NCBI RefSeq assembly: GCF_014637405.1
Contig: NZ_BMEY01000013.1
Span: forward strand, 36,280 to 100,279
Direction of reading: 5' to 3'
From: Ornithinibacillus halotolerans
GTDB taxonomy: Bacteria > Bacillota > Bacilli > Bacillales > Amphibacillaceae
Length of the DNA stretch: 64,000 nucleotides
Shown: one piece after another, positions 42,436 through 51,818 of the stretch
How the letters are laid out: each line of letters opens with the position of its first letter
Numbering within the stretch: the stretch's first letter is position 1
Translations under genes and position numbers: made by a program
Notes under the pieces: model-generated
The model's database searches: none
What the model was told of the DNA's origin: nothing
Seen by the model: the letters and a program-made list of their open reading frames with translations, nothing else

Positions 42436-43131
42436 TTATAGTCCCTGTCTACGGTAATTTGAACGGTGACGGTATTGCTGAGGTGCACGAGCAGGATAAC
42501 GAACAGGGAAGCTGAAAATATGAACTAGTTTAGTAAATGGAATGGAAGCAAATAAAGCAAACGCAGATGCAACATGGATTTTAAAGATTAATGGGACACC
42601 AGTCATTAGCCCGTAAGCTGGTGTAAGTGTAAATAAACTTCGGAACCATGGTCCAATTGTTTCTCTATATTCATATGCTACCACTGTTGTATTGTAGATA
42701 AGCGTCATATATGTACCTGTCCCAGCTACAAAGATTAACATCAGTACGGTAAAGAAATCTGCAAATGTAGCGTGAACTCGTACCGGGTCAATCGTCGCTT
42801 TACGAATTAACAATATAATTAAACCAGCTACAACCATTAATCCAGCAAGTCCTCCACCTGCAATTGCTCCTATATGGTATAAATGATCAGATACTCCAAT
42901 GGACAGATAGAAATCATGGGGTATGACCATCCCCATGACATGGCCAATAAAAGCAATAATAATTCCCCAATGAAATAATGGTGATCCTATTTTCAACCAC
43001 TTTTTCTCAAAGATTTCAGTTGAAGGTGCGGCCCAAGATAATTGTCTAAAAGCGTACCGATATAATAACCCTAAGATCATGATAGTTAATGTAATATACG
43101 GGAAAATGACCCACCAAAAAATGTGAACCAT
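42436..43131 (-). CDS. narI: Respiratory nitrate reductase gamma subunit
   Basis: 231 residues, five helices, the di-heme cytochrome b that takes electrons from menaquinol and passes them to NarH. Heme-ligand His are visible in LFHWGIIIAFIGHVMG and in KIHVASAFALFASIPFTKLVH. Last gene of the nar operon, 40 bases behind narJ. Ends at a terminator shared with narK. Confidence 0.95.
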   Translation of the reverse strand: MVHIFWWVIFPYITLTIMILGLLYRYAFRQLSWAAPSTEIFEKKWLKIGSPLFHWGIIIAFIGHVMGMVIPHDFYLSIGVSDHLYHIGAIAGGGLAGLMVVAGLIILLIRKATIDPVRVHATFADFFTVLMLIFVAGTGTYMTLIYNTTVVAYEYRETIGPWFRSLFTLTPAYGLMTGVPLIFKIHVASAFALFASIPFTKLVHIFSFPVRYPARAPQQYRHRSNYRRQGL

Positions 43132-43171
43132 TATTATCCCTCCTTTTTGTGAAATTGGACTGCCTATACCA

Positions 43172-43774
43172 TTATTGATACATGATTGGGTATGGCAATT
43201 CTTCTAAGTCTGCTTCTTCTCGGTTGTTTTCCAATTGTTCTATTTCTTCTTTGGAAGGGTTTGGAAAAACATGATTCATTAATATTTTTAGTATCCTACT
43301 ATACGGTGTATGTTGTGCTAAATTTTCACGAATACGTTGGAGTACGACTGCCAACCGATATTCCAACCGATCTTTTTCGTTTGAATCTGGAGCAACTGCT
43401 AAAAATTCCATGAGCATTGGAATATAATCTACCAGTTCTTCACTAAGACGCTCGAATCCAGCCTCGTTAATTATCTTTTGTAATTTAATTAAAGCTAGAC
43501 CGCGTCTATTACTATCTCCCATTTCATGTGCTGTCAAATATAGGCCAGTTTTTGTTTTCAGGTCAAAGGTTTCTACATATAGCTCTTGAATATCCCTTAA
43601 TGATTTTACACTTAGAAATTTAAGTGTTTCTTGGAATTCTTCTTTTATTTCAGTCGATTCAATTGCATCTTCAATTAGTAATTGAATGTCCTTTAATTCT
43701 TTCACAAATTGATCTGAAGGATACCCTAGTAACCGCGATGCGATTACTAGGGTAGCTTGCTTATCCTTACTCAT
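43172..43774 (-). CDS. narJ: Nitrate reductase assembly chaperone
   Basis: 200 residues, TorD/NarJ-type all-helical chaperone that holds apo-NarGH during molybdenum cofactor insertion. Typical segments are SRLLGYPSDQF at the start and LYVETFDLKTKTGLYLTAHE (QEYVETFDxxxxxSLYLTxH pattern). Overlaps the narH stop by 4 bases; not part of the final enzyme. Confidence 0.94.
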   Translation of the reverse strand: MSKDKQATLVIASRLLGYPSDQFVKELKDIQLLIEDAIESTEIKEEFQETLKFLSVKSLRDIQELYVETFDLKTKTGLYLTAHEMGDSNRRGLALIKLQKIINEAGFERLSEELVDYIPMLMEFLAVAPDSNEKDRLEYRLAVVLQRIRENLAQHTPYSRILKILMNHVFPNPSKEEIEQLENNREEADLEELPYPIMYQ

Positions 43775-45288
43775 AGATTTTCTCTCACCTTCATATATCC
43801 GTATGCAGGATTTACTCCTTCTCGAGGCGCTAATTCCTCAAGACTACAAGTACCTTGTTGTTCATATAAATCATCATCCATTTCCCTACGTCCTGTCGGG
43901 ATTACAAAGCGTTCGTTATATTTAGCAATACCAAGTAGACGTGCCATGTCTTCAATTTCCTCTGGACTTGTTGCAGCTTGTGTAACTAATTCACTTTGTC
44001 TAAATTCATCAATCCCACCTACTGTTTTTCCTCTCATATAAACGCGCATTGCAGTTAGTTTCAGTAGAACTTTGCGTATCACGTTTGTATCACCTGCTGA
44101 AAGAATGGAAGCTAAATACTCTACAGGAATTCGCATTTGATCAACGGCAGGAATATACCCATCTGTATTTAACTCATCTTCATTGGTAATATGATTCATT
44201 ATCGGGCTTAATGGTGGAACGTACCACACCATTGGCAACGTCCGATATTCAGGATGAAGTGGTAAAGCGATTTTCCATTTCATCGCCATTTTATAGACAG
44301 GGGATTCTTTAGCCGCTTCAAGCCATGCATCATTAATTCCATGTTCACGAGCTTTTTCTTGAATTTCTGGGTCAAACGGATCTAAGAAACACCCTAATTG
44401 AGCTTCATATAAGTCTTGTGGGTCCTCTACAGAAGCTGCAGCTTTCACTTTATCCGCATCATATAGAACTACCCCGATATAACGAATACGACCAACACAT
44501 GTTTCCGAACAAATAGTTGGAAGTCCAGCTTCTGTTCTTGGATAACAGAAGTTACACTTTTCTGCCTTATGTGTTTTCCAGTTATAGTACACTTTGTGAT
44601 ATGGGCAACCATTTTGACAAAATCTCCAACCACGACACGCGTCATGATCAACTAACACAATTCCATCTTCATCACGCTTGTACAATGCTCCAGCTGGACA
44701 AGAGGCTACACATGATGGATTTAAGCAATGCTCACAAATACGTGGTAAGTACATCATAAATGTCTTCTCATATTCCATTTGGATATGTTCTTGTAATTTT
44801 TCCACGTTTGGATCAAGAGGGACTATCTCACTTCCACCTGCTAAATCATCATCCCAGTTAGAACCCCATTCTGGCTTGTCAATATATTCTCCCGTAATTT
44901 GGGAAACAGGTCTTGCTACAGGTAAGTTTTCACTTTTCGGACTATGAATTAAGTTGTCATAATCATAAGTCCATGGCTCATAAAATTCGTCTAACTTCGC
45001 CATATTTGGGTTATAGAAAATATTAGCTAGCTTAGTAATCGGACCACCTGCACGGAGTTTTAATTCTCCGTTATGTAATTTCCACCCACCTTTATAACGA
45101 TCCGTATCTTCCCATCTTCTTGGGTAACCTGGTCCAGGTCTTGTTTCCACATTGTTAAACCACATATATTCCGTTCCTGACCGATTTGTCCAAGTGTTTT
45201 TACAAGTAACAGAACAGGTGTGACAACCGATACATTTATCTAGGTGCATAACCATTGCTACTTGCGCTTTAATTCTCAAGCCAATCAA
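43771..45288 (-). CDS. narH: Respiratory nitrate reductase beta subunit
   Basis: 505 residues with the four Cys clusters of NarH: CIGCHTCSVTCKNTW, CEHCLNPSCVASCPAGA, CRGWRFCQNGCPYHK (Trp in place of one Cys, giving the 3Fe-4S centre) and CNFCYPRTEAGLPTICSETC. It carries electrons from NarI to NarG on the inner membrane face. Overlaps narG by 20 bases. Confidence 0.97.
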   Translation of the reverse strand: MIGLRIKAQVAMVMHLDKCIGCHTCSVTCKNTWTNRSGTEYMWFNNVETRPGPGYPRRWEDTDRYKGGWKLHNGELKLRAGGPITKLANIFYNPNMAKLDEFYEPWTYDYDNLIHSPKSENLPVARPVSQITGEYIDKPEWGSNWDDDLAGGSEIVPLDPNVEKLQEHIQMEYEKTFMMYLPRICEHCLNPSCVASCPAGALYKRDEDGIVLVDHDACRGWRFCQNGCPYHKVYYNWKTHKAEKCNFCYPRTEAGLPTICSETCVGRIRYIGVVLYDADKVKAAASVEDPQDLYEAQLGCFLDPFDPEIQEKAREHGINDAWLEAAKESPVYKMAMKWKIALPLHPEYRTLPMVWYVPPLSPIMNHITNEDELNTDGYIPAVDQMRIPVEYLASILSAGDTNVIRKVLLKLTAMRVYMRGKTVGGIDEFRQSELVTQAATSPEEIEDMARLLGIAKYNERFVIPTGRREMDDDLYEQQGTCSLEELAPREGVNPAYGYMKVRENL

Positions 45289-48200
45289 CCTCCTTCAGTC
45301 CTCGTATAATTGCCATTGTGTCACGTTGTTGGCCAGTTGGCCCATAATAATTAAATCCGTAACTTAATTGAGAGTATCCACCGATCATATGGGTTGGTTT
45401 TAATGTAATTCTAGTAACACTATTGTGGGTCCCGCCCCGTTTTTTCTGTATTGCCGTACCTGGTACACCCATCGTTCTATCTTGAGCATGGTACATGTAG
45501 GCCATACCTCTAGGTATTCGGTATGTTAATACAACTCTCGCAACGATTGCACCATTTCGGTTATATACTTCTATCCAATCATTATCTTTTAATCCAATCG
45601 ATGCTCCATCTTCCTCATTCATCCAAACAACCTGCCACCCTCTAAACAATTGAACCATTGGGGTTGACTCCGTAAACATGGTGTGAATGCCCCACTTTTG
45701 GTGTGGTGTAAGGTATCTAACCGTAATCGATGGTGTTGTTTCCTCTATAGATTTCTCCCCCTTCATGAAAGGCCCTTTATTTAAAGGTGGCAAGTACAAT
45801 GGTAAAGCTTCTCCAAAATCAAGAATCATCTCATGGTCTAAATAGAAGCTTTGTCTACCTGTAAGGGTTCGCCAAGGAATGTTATACTCCTTATTTACGG
45901 TAAAAGGGGAATAACGTCGATTGTCTTTTTCCATTCCGCTCCATACTGGTGTTGAGATAGAAGTTCTCGGCTGAATGGTAAGTGCATCTAATGTATAATC
46001 CTCTTCTTCTCTTGCTTCTGCTAACTCGGTTAATTGTTTACCAGTTTTAGCCTCTAGAGAACGCCAACCTTCTACTGCACGCTTACCATTTGTCGCACCT
46101 GACATAAGTAATATCGCATTAATTGCTTGTTTGTCGGAAAATAAATCTGGATGACCTTTTCCAATACCTTCTCGTTTCGAAGTACCTAGCCTGTCTAATA
46201 ACTCGGCATATACTTTTTCACCTGGTATGGTTACGCCTTTTCCTCCATATCCCTTTTTCAGATGGTCGCCAATTGTCGTCATTTTCTGAAACACATTCGG
46301 ATAATCCCGTTTTACAATATGGAAATTCGGCATTGTCTTACCTGGTATCGCTTCCACTTCTCCTGTACGCCAATCTTTAATTTGCCCATAAGCTTGCGCG
46401 ATTTCACCAACTGTATCATGAGCGAGTGGCCGAATCACAAGCTCTTCTTGTGCTGGAAGATGTTCTTCTGCCAACTCAGAAAACACTTTTGCTAGCTCTC
46501 TAAAAGAATCCCAGTCACTCTTAGCCTTCCAAGGAGGAGAAATAGCCGCATTAAACGGATGAACAAATGGATGCATATCGGTACTACTAATATCATGTTT
46601 TTCATACCAAGTGGCAGCGGGTAAAACAATATCAGAAAATAGCCCAGAACTTGTCATACGGAAATCCATTGCTACAAATAAATCTACTTTTCCTTCTGGT
46701 GCTTCTCCTTCTACTTTGACATGTTCAGGCTGCCACGAGTTAGTGGTATCAGTTAATACTTGACTATCACCACCGATTAAATGCTTTGCAAAATACTCAT
46801 GGCCTTTTCCGCTATCTCCTAATAGATTGGAGCGCCAATTAAAGAATAGTCGAGGGAAGTTTTGCGGATGATCTGGATTCTCAATTGCCCATTCAATTTC
46901 ACCAGATTTAATACGTTCCACAACATCCTTCACAATTTCCTCTTCTGACGTTGCTCCACGTTCTCTACTTTCTTTTACCAACTCAATAGAGTTCTGTGTA
47001 AATTGCGGATAAGATGGTAACCAGCCTAGTCGCGCTGATAAAGCGTTTACATCTGCTGGGTGCATATTATTGTATTTACCACTCCACGTTGTATTTGATT
47101 TATTAATTTCATCTTCATATCGGAATTGATCCGTTGCGAAGTAAAAGAATGACGTTCCATTTTGTAGGCGTGGCATATTACCCCAGTCCCCTGCAAATGA
47201 TACTTGTTGCCATCCTTCCGTTGGGCGAACTTTTTCTTGTCCAACATAATGGGCCCAACCACCACCATTTACACCTTGTGAACCAGTTAACAAAATTAAA
47301 TTTAATATAGAACGATAAATTTGATCACTATGATACCAATGGTTTGTTCCACCACCCATTGCGATCATCGATTTACCTTTTGTTCTTGCTGCATTATCGG
47401 CAAATTCTTTTGCAACAGTAATGACATGGTTACGATTAACGGATGTAATACTCTCTTGCCATGCCGGAGTGTAAGGTTTTGGATCATCATAATTTGCAGG
47501 ATAATCTCCAGGTAGATTTCTATTCACACCAACATGTGCCATCATCAAATCATAAACAGTTGTAACTGTTAGTGTATTACCATGCTTGTCTTGAATTTCT
47601 TTAACAGGTACACCTCTAGAAATCTTCCCACCATTTTCATCTGCAAAATAAGGAAACGTAACAAGTTCCACTGAATCTGCTGTCTCCATGAAACTTAACC
47701 TAGGTTTTATCGTTGAACCGTCCTCTTTATCTAGATCCAAGTTCCATTTGCTTCCACCGTCCCACCGAAATCCTTGGCTACCATTAGGTGTATCTACTTG
47801 ATTCGTTAGTTCATTCCAAACAACTGTTTTCCATTCACCAAGTTTATGTTCATCGGTAAAATCGGCACTTCGAGCAAATCGGTCTGTTCGAAATTCTCCA
47901 TCATGCTTTTTTAGTAAGACAAGGAAAGGTAGGTCCGTATACTTCTTAACGTAATCCATGAAGTATGGTTCCTGTTTCTTCACATAGAACTCAGTCAAAA
48001 TTACATGTGTCATTGCCATGGCTAATGCACCATCTGTTCCAGCACGTGCTGGCAGCCATATGTCAGCGAATTTGTCATACTCTGCATAATCAGGACTAAC
48101 GCCAACTACTTTCGTACCGTTATAGCGTGCTTCCACCATGAAATGAGCATCTGGCGTCCGTGTTTGCGGAAGATTCGTACCCCAAATAATGAAATATTTC

Positions 48201-48946
48201 GTATTGTACCAGTCAGCACTTTCTGGAACATCTGTCTGTTCTCCCCAAACTTGTGGAGATGCTGGCGGAAGATCCGCATACCAATCATAGAAACTCAATA
48301 ACGTTCCTCCAAGTAAGGAGATAAAACGAGCGCCCCCTGCATAACTTACCATCGACATGGCAGGAATAGGGCTAAAGCCTACAATTCGGTCTGGACCATA
48401 TTTTTTAATTGTATGTATAGCGGAACTAGCAATAATCTCACATACTTCACGCCACTCCGCTCGAACAAAGCCACCTTTTCCACGGGCTTTTACATAGGCC
48501 TTGCGCTTATTAGGGTTTGAGACAATATTTTCCCAAGCTTCAACAGGATTGTGTCCTGCCTCTCGCTCCTTCTTCCAAAGTTCCATTAAATCTCCACGTA
48601 CATATGGGAATTTCACACGTGCTGGACTATATGTATACCAAGAAAAACTAGCTCCCCTTGGACATCCTCTTGGTTCATATTCTGGAAAATCATCACCTGT
48701 TGAAGGGTAATCTGTTTGCTGTGTTTCTTGCGTAATTATTCCGTCTTTCACATATATTTTCCAACTGCAAGAACCGGTACAGTTAACTCCATGTGTCGAA
48801 CGGACAATCTTATCATGACCCCAACGATTTCGATAAATATCTTCTGTATCTCTTGATTTTGGACTTTCTTCTGTCCAACCATCATTAATCGTATTGCCAC
48901 GTTTTAAATATTTAAATGCTTCTACTAATTTGTTATTCCGCTTCAT
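45269..48946 (-). CDS. narG: Respiratory nitrate reductase alpha subunit
   Basis: 1225 residues from the ATG at 48946 behind AAGGTGAG (the GTG at 48958 is part of that site). It is the molybdenum bis-MGD catalytic subunit. HGVNCTGSCSWKIYVKDG holds the His and Cys of the FS0 cluster; DWYADLPPASPQVWGEQTD has the Asp that ligates molybdenum in NarG. No twin-arginine signal, so catalysis is on the cytoplasmic face as in NarGHI. Full length, no frameshift. Confidence 0.97.
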   Translation of the reverse strand: MKRNNKLVEAFKYLKRGNTINDGWTEESPKSRDTEDIYRNRWGHDKIVRSTHGVNCTGSCSWKIYVKDGIITQETQQTDYPSTGDDFPEYEPRGCPRGASFSWYTYSPARVKFPYVRGDLMELWKKEREAGHNPVEAWENIVSNPNKRKAYVKARGKGGFVRAEWREVCEIIASSAIHTIKKYGPDRIVGFSPIPAMSMVSYAGGARFISLLGGTLLSFYDWYADLPPASPQVWGEQTDVPESADWYNTKYFIIWGTNLPQTRTPDAHFMVEARYNGTKVVGVSPDYAEYDKFADIWLPARAGTDGALAMAMTHVILTEFYVKKQEPYFMDYVKKYTDLPFLVLLKKHDGEFRTDRFARSADFTDEHKLGEWKTVVWNELTNQVDTPNGSQGFRWDGGSKWNLDLDKEDGSTIKPRLSFMETADSVELVTFPYFADENGGKISRGVPVKEIQDKHGNTLTVTTVYDLMMAHVGVNRNLPGDYPANYDDPKPYTPAWQESITSVNRNHVITVAKEFADNAARTKGKSMIAMGGGTNHWYHSDQIYRSILNLILLTGSQGVNGGGWAHYVGQEKVRPTEGWQQVSFAGDWGNMPRLQNGTSFFYFATDQFRYEDEINKSNTTWSGKYNNMHPADVNALSARLGWLPSYPQFTQNSIELVKESRERGATSEEEIVKDVVERIKSGEIEWAIENPDHPQNFPRLFFNWRSNLLGDSGKGHEYFAKHLIGGDSQVLTDTTNSWQPEHVKVEGEAPEGKVDLFVAMDFRMTSSGLFSDIVLPAATWYEKHDISSTDMHPFVHPFNAAISPPWKAKSDWDSFRELAKVFSELAEEHLPAQEELVIRPLAHDTVGEIAQAYGQIKDWRTGEVEAIPGKTMPNFHIVKRDYPNVFQKMTTIGDHLKKGYGGKGVTIPGEKVYAELLDRLGTSKREGIGKGHPDLFSDKQAINAILLMSGATNGKRAVEGWRSLEAKTGKQLTELAEAREEEDYTLDALTIQPRTSISTPVWSGMEKDNRRYSPFTVNKEYNIPWRTLTGRQSFYLDHEMILDFGEALPLYLPPLNKGPFMKGEKSIEETTPSITVRYLTPHQKWGIHTMFTESTPMVQLFRGWQVVWMNEEDGASIGLKDNDWIEVYNRNGAIVARVVLTYRIPRGMAYMYHAQDRTMGVPGTAIQKKRGGTHNSVTRITLKPTHMIGGYSQLSYGFNYYGPTGQQRDTMAIIRGLKEVDWLEN

Positions 48947-48947
48947 G

Positions 48948-49217
48948 CTACAACTCACCTTCTTTTAAGGAACTTAATGGATTAAAACGATCCCCAACAA
49001 TTCGAAAACTTCCTTCTTCTTGCAGTTCTTCCATGAATACCTTAAAGGTTGGAGCATTTGCAGCAACTAATATGAGTCTTTCTAACGTATCTAACTTATC
49101 TATCTCATATATCCCTTCAATTATCTCAGGGCTTATATCACCGAAGCGCATTCTTAAAATAGAAAGTAAATCTTCCCGATCTTGTACTAAATCTGCATCT
49201 TCTTCAAATAAGAACAT
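48948..49217 (-). CDS. Small acidic protein in the nar operon, unknown function
   Basis: 89 residues from the ATG at 49217 behind AAAGGAGGAAAGCCT. The stop TAG lies one base before the narG ATG, so it is translationally coupled to narG. Helical, with VQDREDLLSILRMRFGD and DTLERLILVAANAPTFKVF; no Cys clusters or membrane helix. The position suggests a nitrate reductase accessory role or a regulatory role. Family not recognised. Confidence 0.7.
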   Translation of the reverse strand: MFLFEEDADLVQDREDLLSILRMRFGDISPEIIEGIYEIDKLDTLERLILVAANAPTFKVFMEELQEEGSFRIVGDRFNPLSSLKEGEL

Positions 49218-49264
49218 AGGCTTTCCTCCTTTGTATTCTCGCTTTAGCATAGCTAAAACAAGTT

Positions 49265-49582
49265 CTATGGTGCGTATATTTTGAAGTAATCATCAATTAA
49301 TACTTCTGTACAAGCCTCACCTGTTTTATTAACAAAATCTAAAATCTCATTGCTTAAGTTATCAATTTGCTCATGTGTGAAGAAGTTTGCTTGTTTATGA
49401 GAAAATGTTTCACCGTATCGGATAATTACCTGTAATCCGTCTTCTTTCTGTTCCGCATCCATCTGCAAGTCATACGAATGAATATTATATGTTTCTTGAA
49501 GTATATCTGTTATGTAGTTATATAGCTTTGGTGAAAGGAATCGTAAAGACTTTAGATTTAGTTGCTTGTTCTTATTAGTCAA
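49265..49582 (-). CDS. Small protein in the nar operon, unknown function
   Basis: 105 residues from the TTG at 49582 behind GGAGGTGTTGAT; the frame to 49633 overlaps the upstream stop region and lacks a site. Alpha/beta composition, with YNIHSYDLQMDAEQKEDGLQ and an end VLIDDYFKIYAP; no Cys clusters. 47 bases upstream of the next gene. Position suggests co-expression with narGHJI; no function proposed. Confidence 0.65.
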   Translation of the reverse strand: MTNKNKQLNLKSLRFLSPKLYNYITDILQETYNIHSYDLQMDAEQKEDGLQVIIRYGETFSHKQANFFTHEQIDNLSNEILDFVNKTGEACTEVLIDDYFKIYAP

Positions 49583-49632
49583 ATCAACACCTCCAAGCAG
49601 AATGTATAATATTGATAAAGTTTTTAAAAACA

Positions 49633-50049
49633 CTAATGAGAAGGTAGAATACGCTCTTCTTCCATATTGTGGTAGACATCTACATGAACTAATGTATAAA
49701 ACTGTTGTAATACTTCATCTGTCATTCCTTCAGAATCTAGTGTCTCTTTAATATTTTTAACAAGGAAACGCAGTGTATCATGATCACGTGTAAGCGCAAT
49801 GATGGAATCTTTTAAGGCAGCATTTTCCTCCACTAACTCCTTATATAATCCTCTTTCCTCTGCATCTGCATGACGGAGTGTTCTAGTCTCCCAATGCTCT
49901 ACTGCAACAAACGCAATTTCTAATGCTTTTTCTAAGTCGTTATTTTGTAATAGCTTTGCCATTATCTCATTTAATTCTTTAGCTTCATTTAAAGCAGCCT
50001 CATGAATAGCGGCATGACTATCGACATGTTTTAATCCTGGACCTGACAT
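49633..50049 (-). CDS. Hemerythrin-like di-iron protein at the head of the nar operon
   Basis: 138 residues, four-helix bundle with a full ligand set: His16, His52, Glu64 and His60 region (EHWETRTLRHADAEE), His90, and HVDVYHNMEEE (His122, His127, Glu131). This is the hemerythrin HHE pattern. Such proteins bind O2 or NO; beside a nitrate reductase, NO sensing or detoxification or oxygen control is plausible. The start at 50049 follows TTAGGAGGGTATATA. First gene of the presumed operon hemerythrin-105aa-89aa-narGHJI. Confidence 0.85.
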   Translation of the reverse strand: MSGPGLKHVDSHAAIHEAALNEAKELNEIMAKLLQNNDLEKALEIAFVAVEHWETRTLRHADAEERGLYKELVEENAALKDSIIALTRDHDTLRFLVKNIKETLDSEGMTDEVLQQFYTLVHVDVYHNMEEERILPSH

Positions 50050-50389
50050 TATATACCCTCCTAATTGGAAATACCTGCTAGTAAAAATACATATATTCCA
50101 TTATTAGGAACTAATGGTCTTTTTATACATCATTATTCCCTTTGTCTATTTATTGTCGAATAGTCAAGTAATACGCCTGTAATATTTGTTAATTTGGAAC
50201 CTCTGGTTGGTAAAAATACCATTTTTTAGTTGATTTTTTGTATTTGGAAAATACTCTCAAAACATATCAAACTTCAACTAGGGCAAGCGTTAGAAGAATT
50301 AAATTAAAATTACCATTTTTTACTACTGATAAAGTATGTTACATCTAGTAATCTCATATTGTAACCAAAACAACTAGGAGGTTAACAAT
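50050..50389. promoter_or_regulatory. Divergent promoter region between the nar operon and the LysM-SleB gene
   Basis: 340 bases without a gene. Visible elements: CCATTA-N8-TAATGG (50098-50117), about 50 bases upstream of the hemerythrin gene; TGGTA-AAAA-TACCA (50208-50221); and a 12-bp direct repeat TACCATTTTTTA at 50217-50228 and 50311-50322. No clear Fnr box (TGTGA-N6-TCACA) is seen. The elements are candidates for anaerobic or nitrate control. Confidence 0.5.
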
Positions 50390-50977
50390 ATGAATAAATT
50401 CAAAAAGATAATCATTTCAGCGTCATTAGCGCTTTCTATAATTACACTACCAACAATCGGAAATGCTGCATCATATACCGTTCAAAAAGGCGATACATTT
50501 TGGAGTATTGCTGAAGACTATGGAACTACCGTAGCAAATTTACAAATTGCAAATAAACGTTCCGGTTCGTTAATCTATATTGGAGAATCCATTAATGTTC
50601 CAGATTATGTTTCAAAGGCAGACAAAGAACTGATGGCAAAATTAGTCCATGCTGAAGCAAAGGGTGAACCTTATGCTGGTAAAGTTGCTGTTGCAACAGT
50701 AGTATTAAATCGTGTGGATCATAAAGAATTTCCAGACACCATTAAAGAAGTAATCTATGAAAATGTAGGTGGTACTTACGCCTTTACTCCAGTTCAAAAT
50801 GGTCACATTAATAATGGATATACTTCTGAAGATATGAAAGCTGTAAATGAGGCGATTGCTTTTCGAGGACAAGGTAATGGTTCCATTTACTTCTACAATC
50901 CAAAAACGGCAAAAAGTGATTGGATTAAAACACGTGAAGTTACGGAAACAATCGGTAATCACCGTTTTGCTAAATAA
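50390..50977 (+). CDS. LysM domain plus SleB-type cell wall hydrolase
   Basis: 195 residues. Signal peptide (1-27, cleavage after IGNAA), one LysM (about 28-72, YTVQKGDTFWSIAEDYGTTV then INVPDY), then a Hydrolase_2 (SleB/CwlJ) domain (about 80-195) with LVHAEAKGEPYAGKVAVATV, the catalytic Glu, and GSIYFYNPKTAKSDWI. It cleaves the glycan backbone of peptidoglycan, similar to YkvT or CwlJ/SleB used in spore germination or vegetative turnover. Start behind CTAGGAGGTTAACAAT. Confidence 0.9.
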   Translation: MNKFKKIIISASLALSIITLPTIGNAASYTVQKGDTFWSIAEDYGTTVANLQIANKRSGSLIYIGESINVPDYVSKADKELMAKLVHAEAKGEPYAGKVAVATVVLNRVDHKEFPDTIKEVIYENVGGTYAFTPVQNGHINNGYTSEDMKAVNEAIAFRGQGNGSIYFYNPKTAKSDWIKTREVTETIGNHRFAK

Positions 50978-50990
50978 TACAAAAAAGCCA

Positions 50991-51019
50991 GATATCATAT
51001 TTAGATACCTGGCTTTTTT
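50991..51019. terminator. Bidirectional terminator
   Basis: AAAAAAGCCAG / CTGGCTTTTTT between convergent transcription units. Confidence 0.85.
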
Positions 51020-51033
51020 GTATTCATATATTT

Positions 51034-51345
51034 TTATACTACCTTTAATCCGGTAACACCAATGATAATTGCTAATAAGCTTACCATTCTAATTATGCTT
51101 TTTGACTCACCGAAAAATAACATATTCATTAATACAACTCCACCAGTTCCAACTCCGGTCCATGTTGCATATGCAATACTTGTTGGTAAGTAATCAAATG
51201 AGGCATAAATAAACGTAAACGAAAGACCAAGTCCACCAGCATATAATAGAGCGTTAGCAATGTTTTTCTGTTTGCTAAAACGATTTAATCCCCATACACC
51301 AATTAATTCATTGACTGCTGCTAACACGACATAAAACCAACCCAT
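51034..51345 (-). CDS. SMR-family multidrug exporter subunit, second of pair
   Basis: 103 residues, four helices. The conserved membrane Glu is in LAAVNELIGVWGL (helix 1), and IAYATWTGVGTGGVVLMNMLFF is the SMR helix 3 region. It is paired with the next subunit; the ATG overlaps the partner's stop (TAATG). Paired SMR proteins such as YkkCD or EbrAB form heterodimers exporting cationic compounds or guanidinium. Substrate unknown. Confidence 0.87.
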   Translation of the reverse strand: MGWFYVVLAAVNELIGVWGLNRFSKQKNIANALLYAGGLGLSFTFIYASFDYLPTSIAYATWTGVGTGGVVLMNMLFFGESKSIIRMVSLLAIIIGVTGLKVV

Positions 51346-51686
51346 TATTCTACCACTCCTTTCGTTTCCTTATGATCATCTGATAATTTCAATCCAATAA
51401 CTCCAGCAATAATGAGTAAAATAAAGAATACTTTAGAAATGCTAAATTGCTCATGGAAAATAAATATATCCATTATAAACGTTCCAACCGTACCGAATCC
51501 TGCAAAGATTGCATATACCGTACCAGTCGGAAGCCCTTCACATGCTTTCGCTAAAAAATGTAAATCCAATAAAATAAATGATATGATTAGAACCCAATGC
51601 CACCATGTAGATGCTGTATTAAATCCGTAAATCCACACCAATTCGGCTAAACTAGTTAACACAACATATATCCATGATTTATTCAT
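51345..51686 (-). CDS. SMR-family multidrug exporter subunit, first of pair
   Basis: 113 residues from the ATG at 51686, behind GTGGAGAGTGTTAGT. Four helices; helix 1 has the proton and drug binding Glu (TSLAELVWIYGF), and helix 3 has GTVYAIFAGFGTVGTF. The upstream frame to 51725 overlaps the operator and is not coding. First gene of a TetR-controlled two-gene operon. Confidence 0.87.
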   Translation of the reverse strand: MNKSWIYVVLTSLAELVWIYGFNTASTWWHWVLIISFILLDLHFLAKACEGLPTGTVYAIFAGFGTVGTFIMDIFIFHEQFSISKVFFILLIIAGVIGLKLSDDHKETKGVVE

Positions 51687-51707
51687 ACTAACACTCTCCA
51701 CTTTCCG

Positions 51708-51724
51708 TGACTGACATTCAGTCA
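51708..51724. promoter_or_regulatory. TetR operator upstream of the SMR pair
   Basis: TGACTGA-CAT-TCAGTCA, perfect 7-bp arms, about 20 bases before the first SMR start codon. Half-site matches the site at 52416. Confidence 0.7.
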
Positions 51725-51818
51725 TTTTATGCGTAAAAGAAAATTTCCTAGTTTGAAGGAAATAATCTATCTTAAACTATTAAACTATCGCATCTAATGG
51801 CATTTTAAAAAAATCAAT

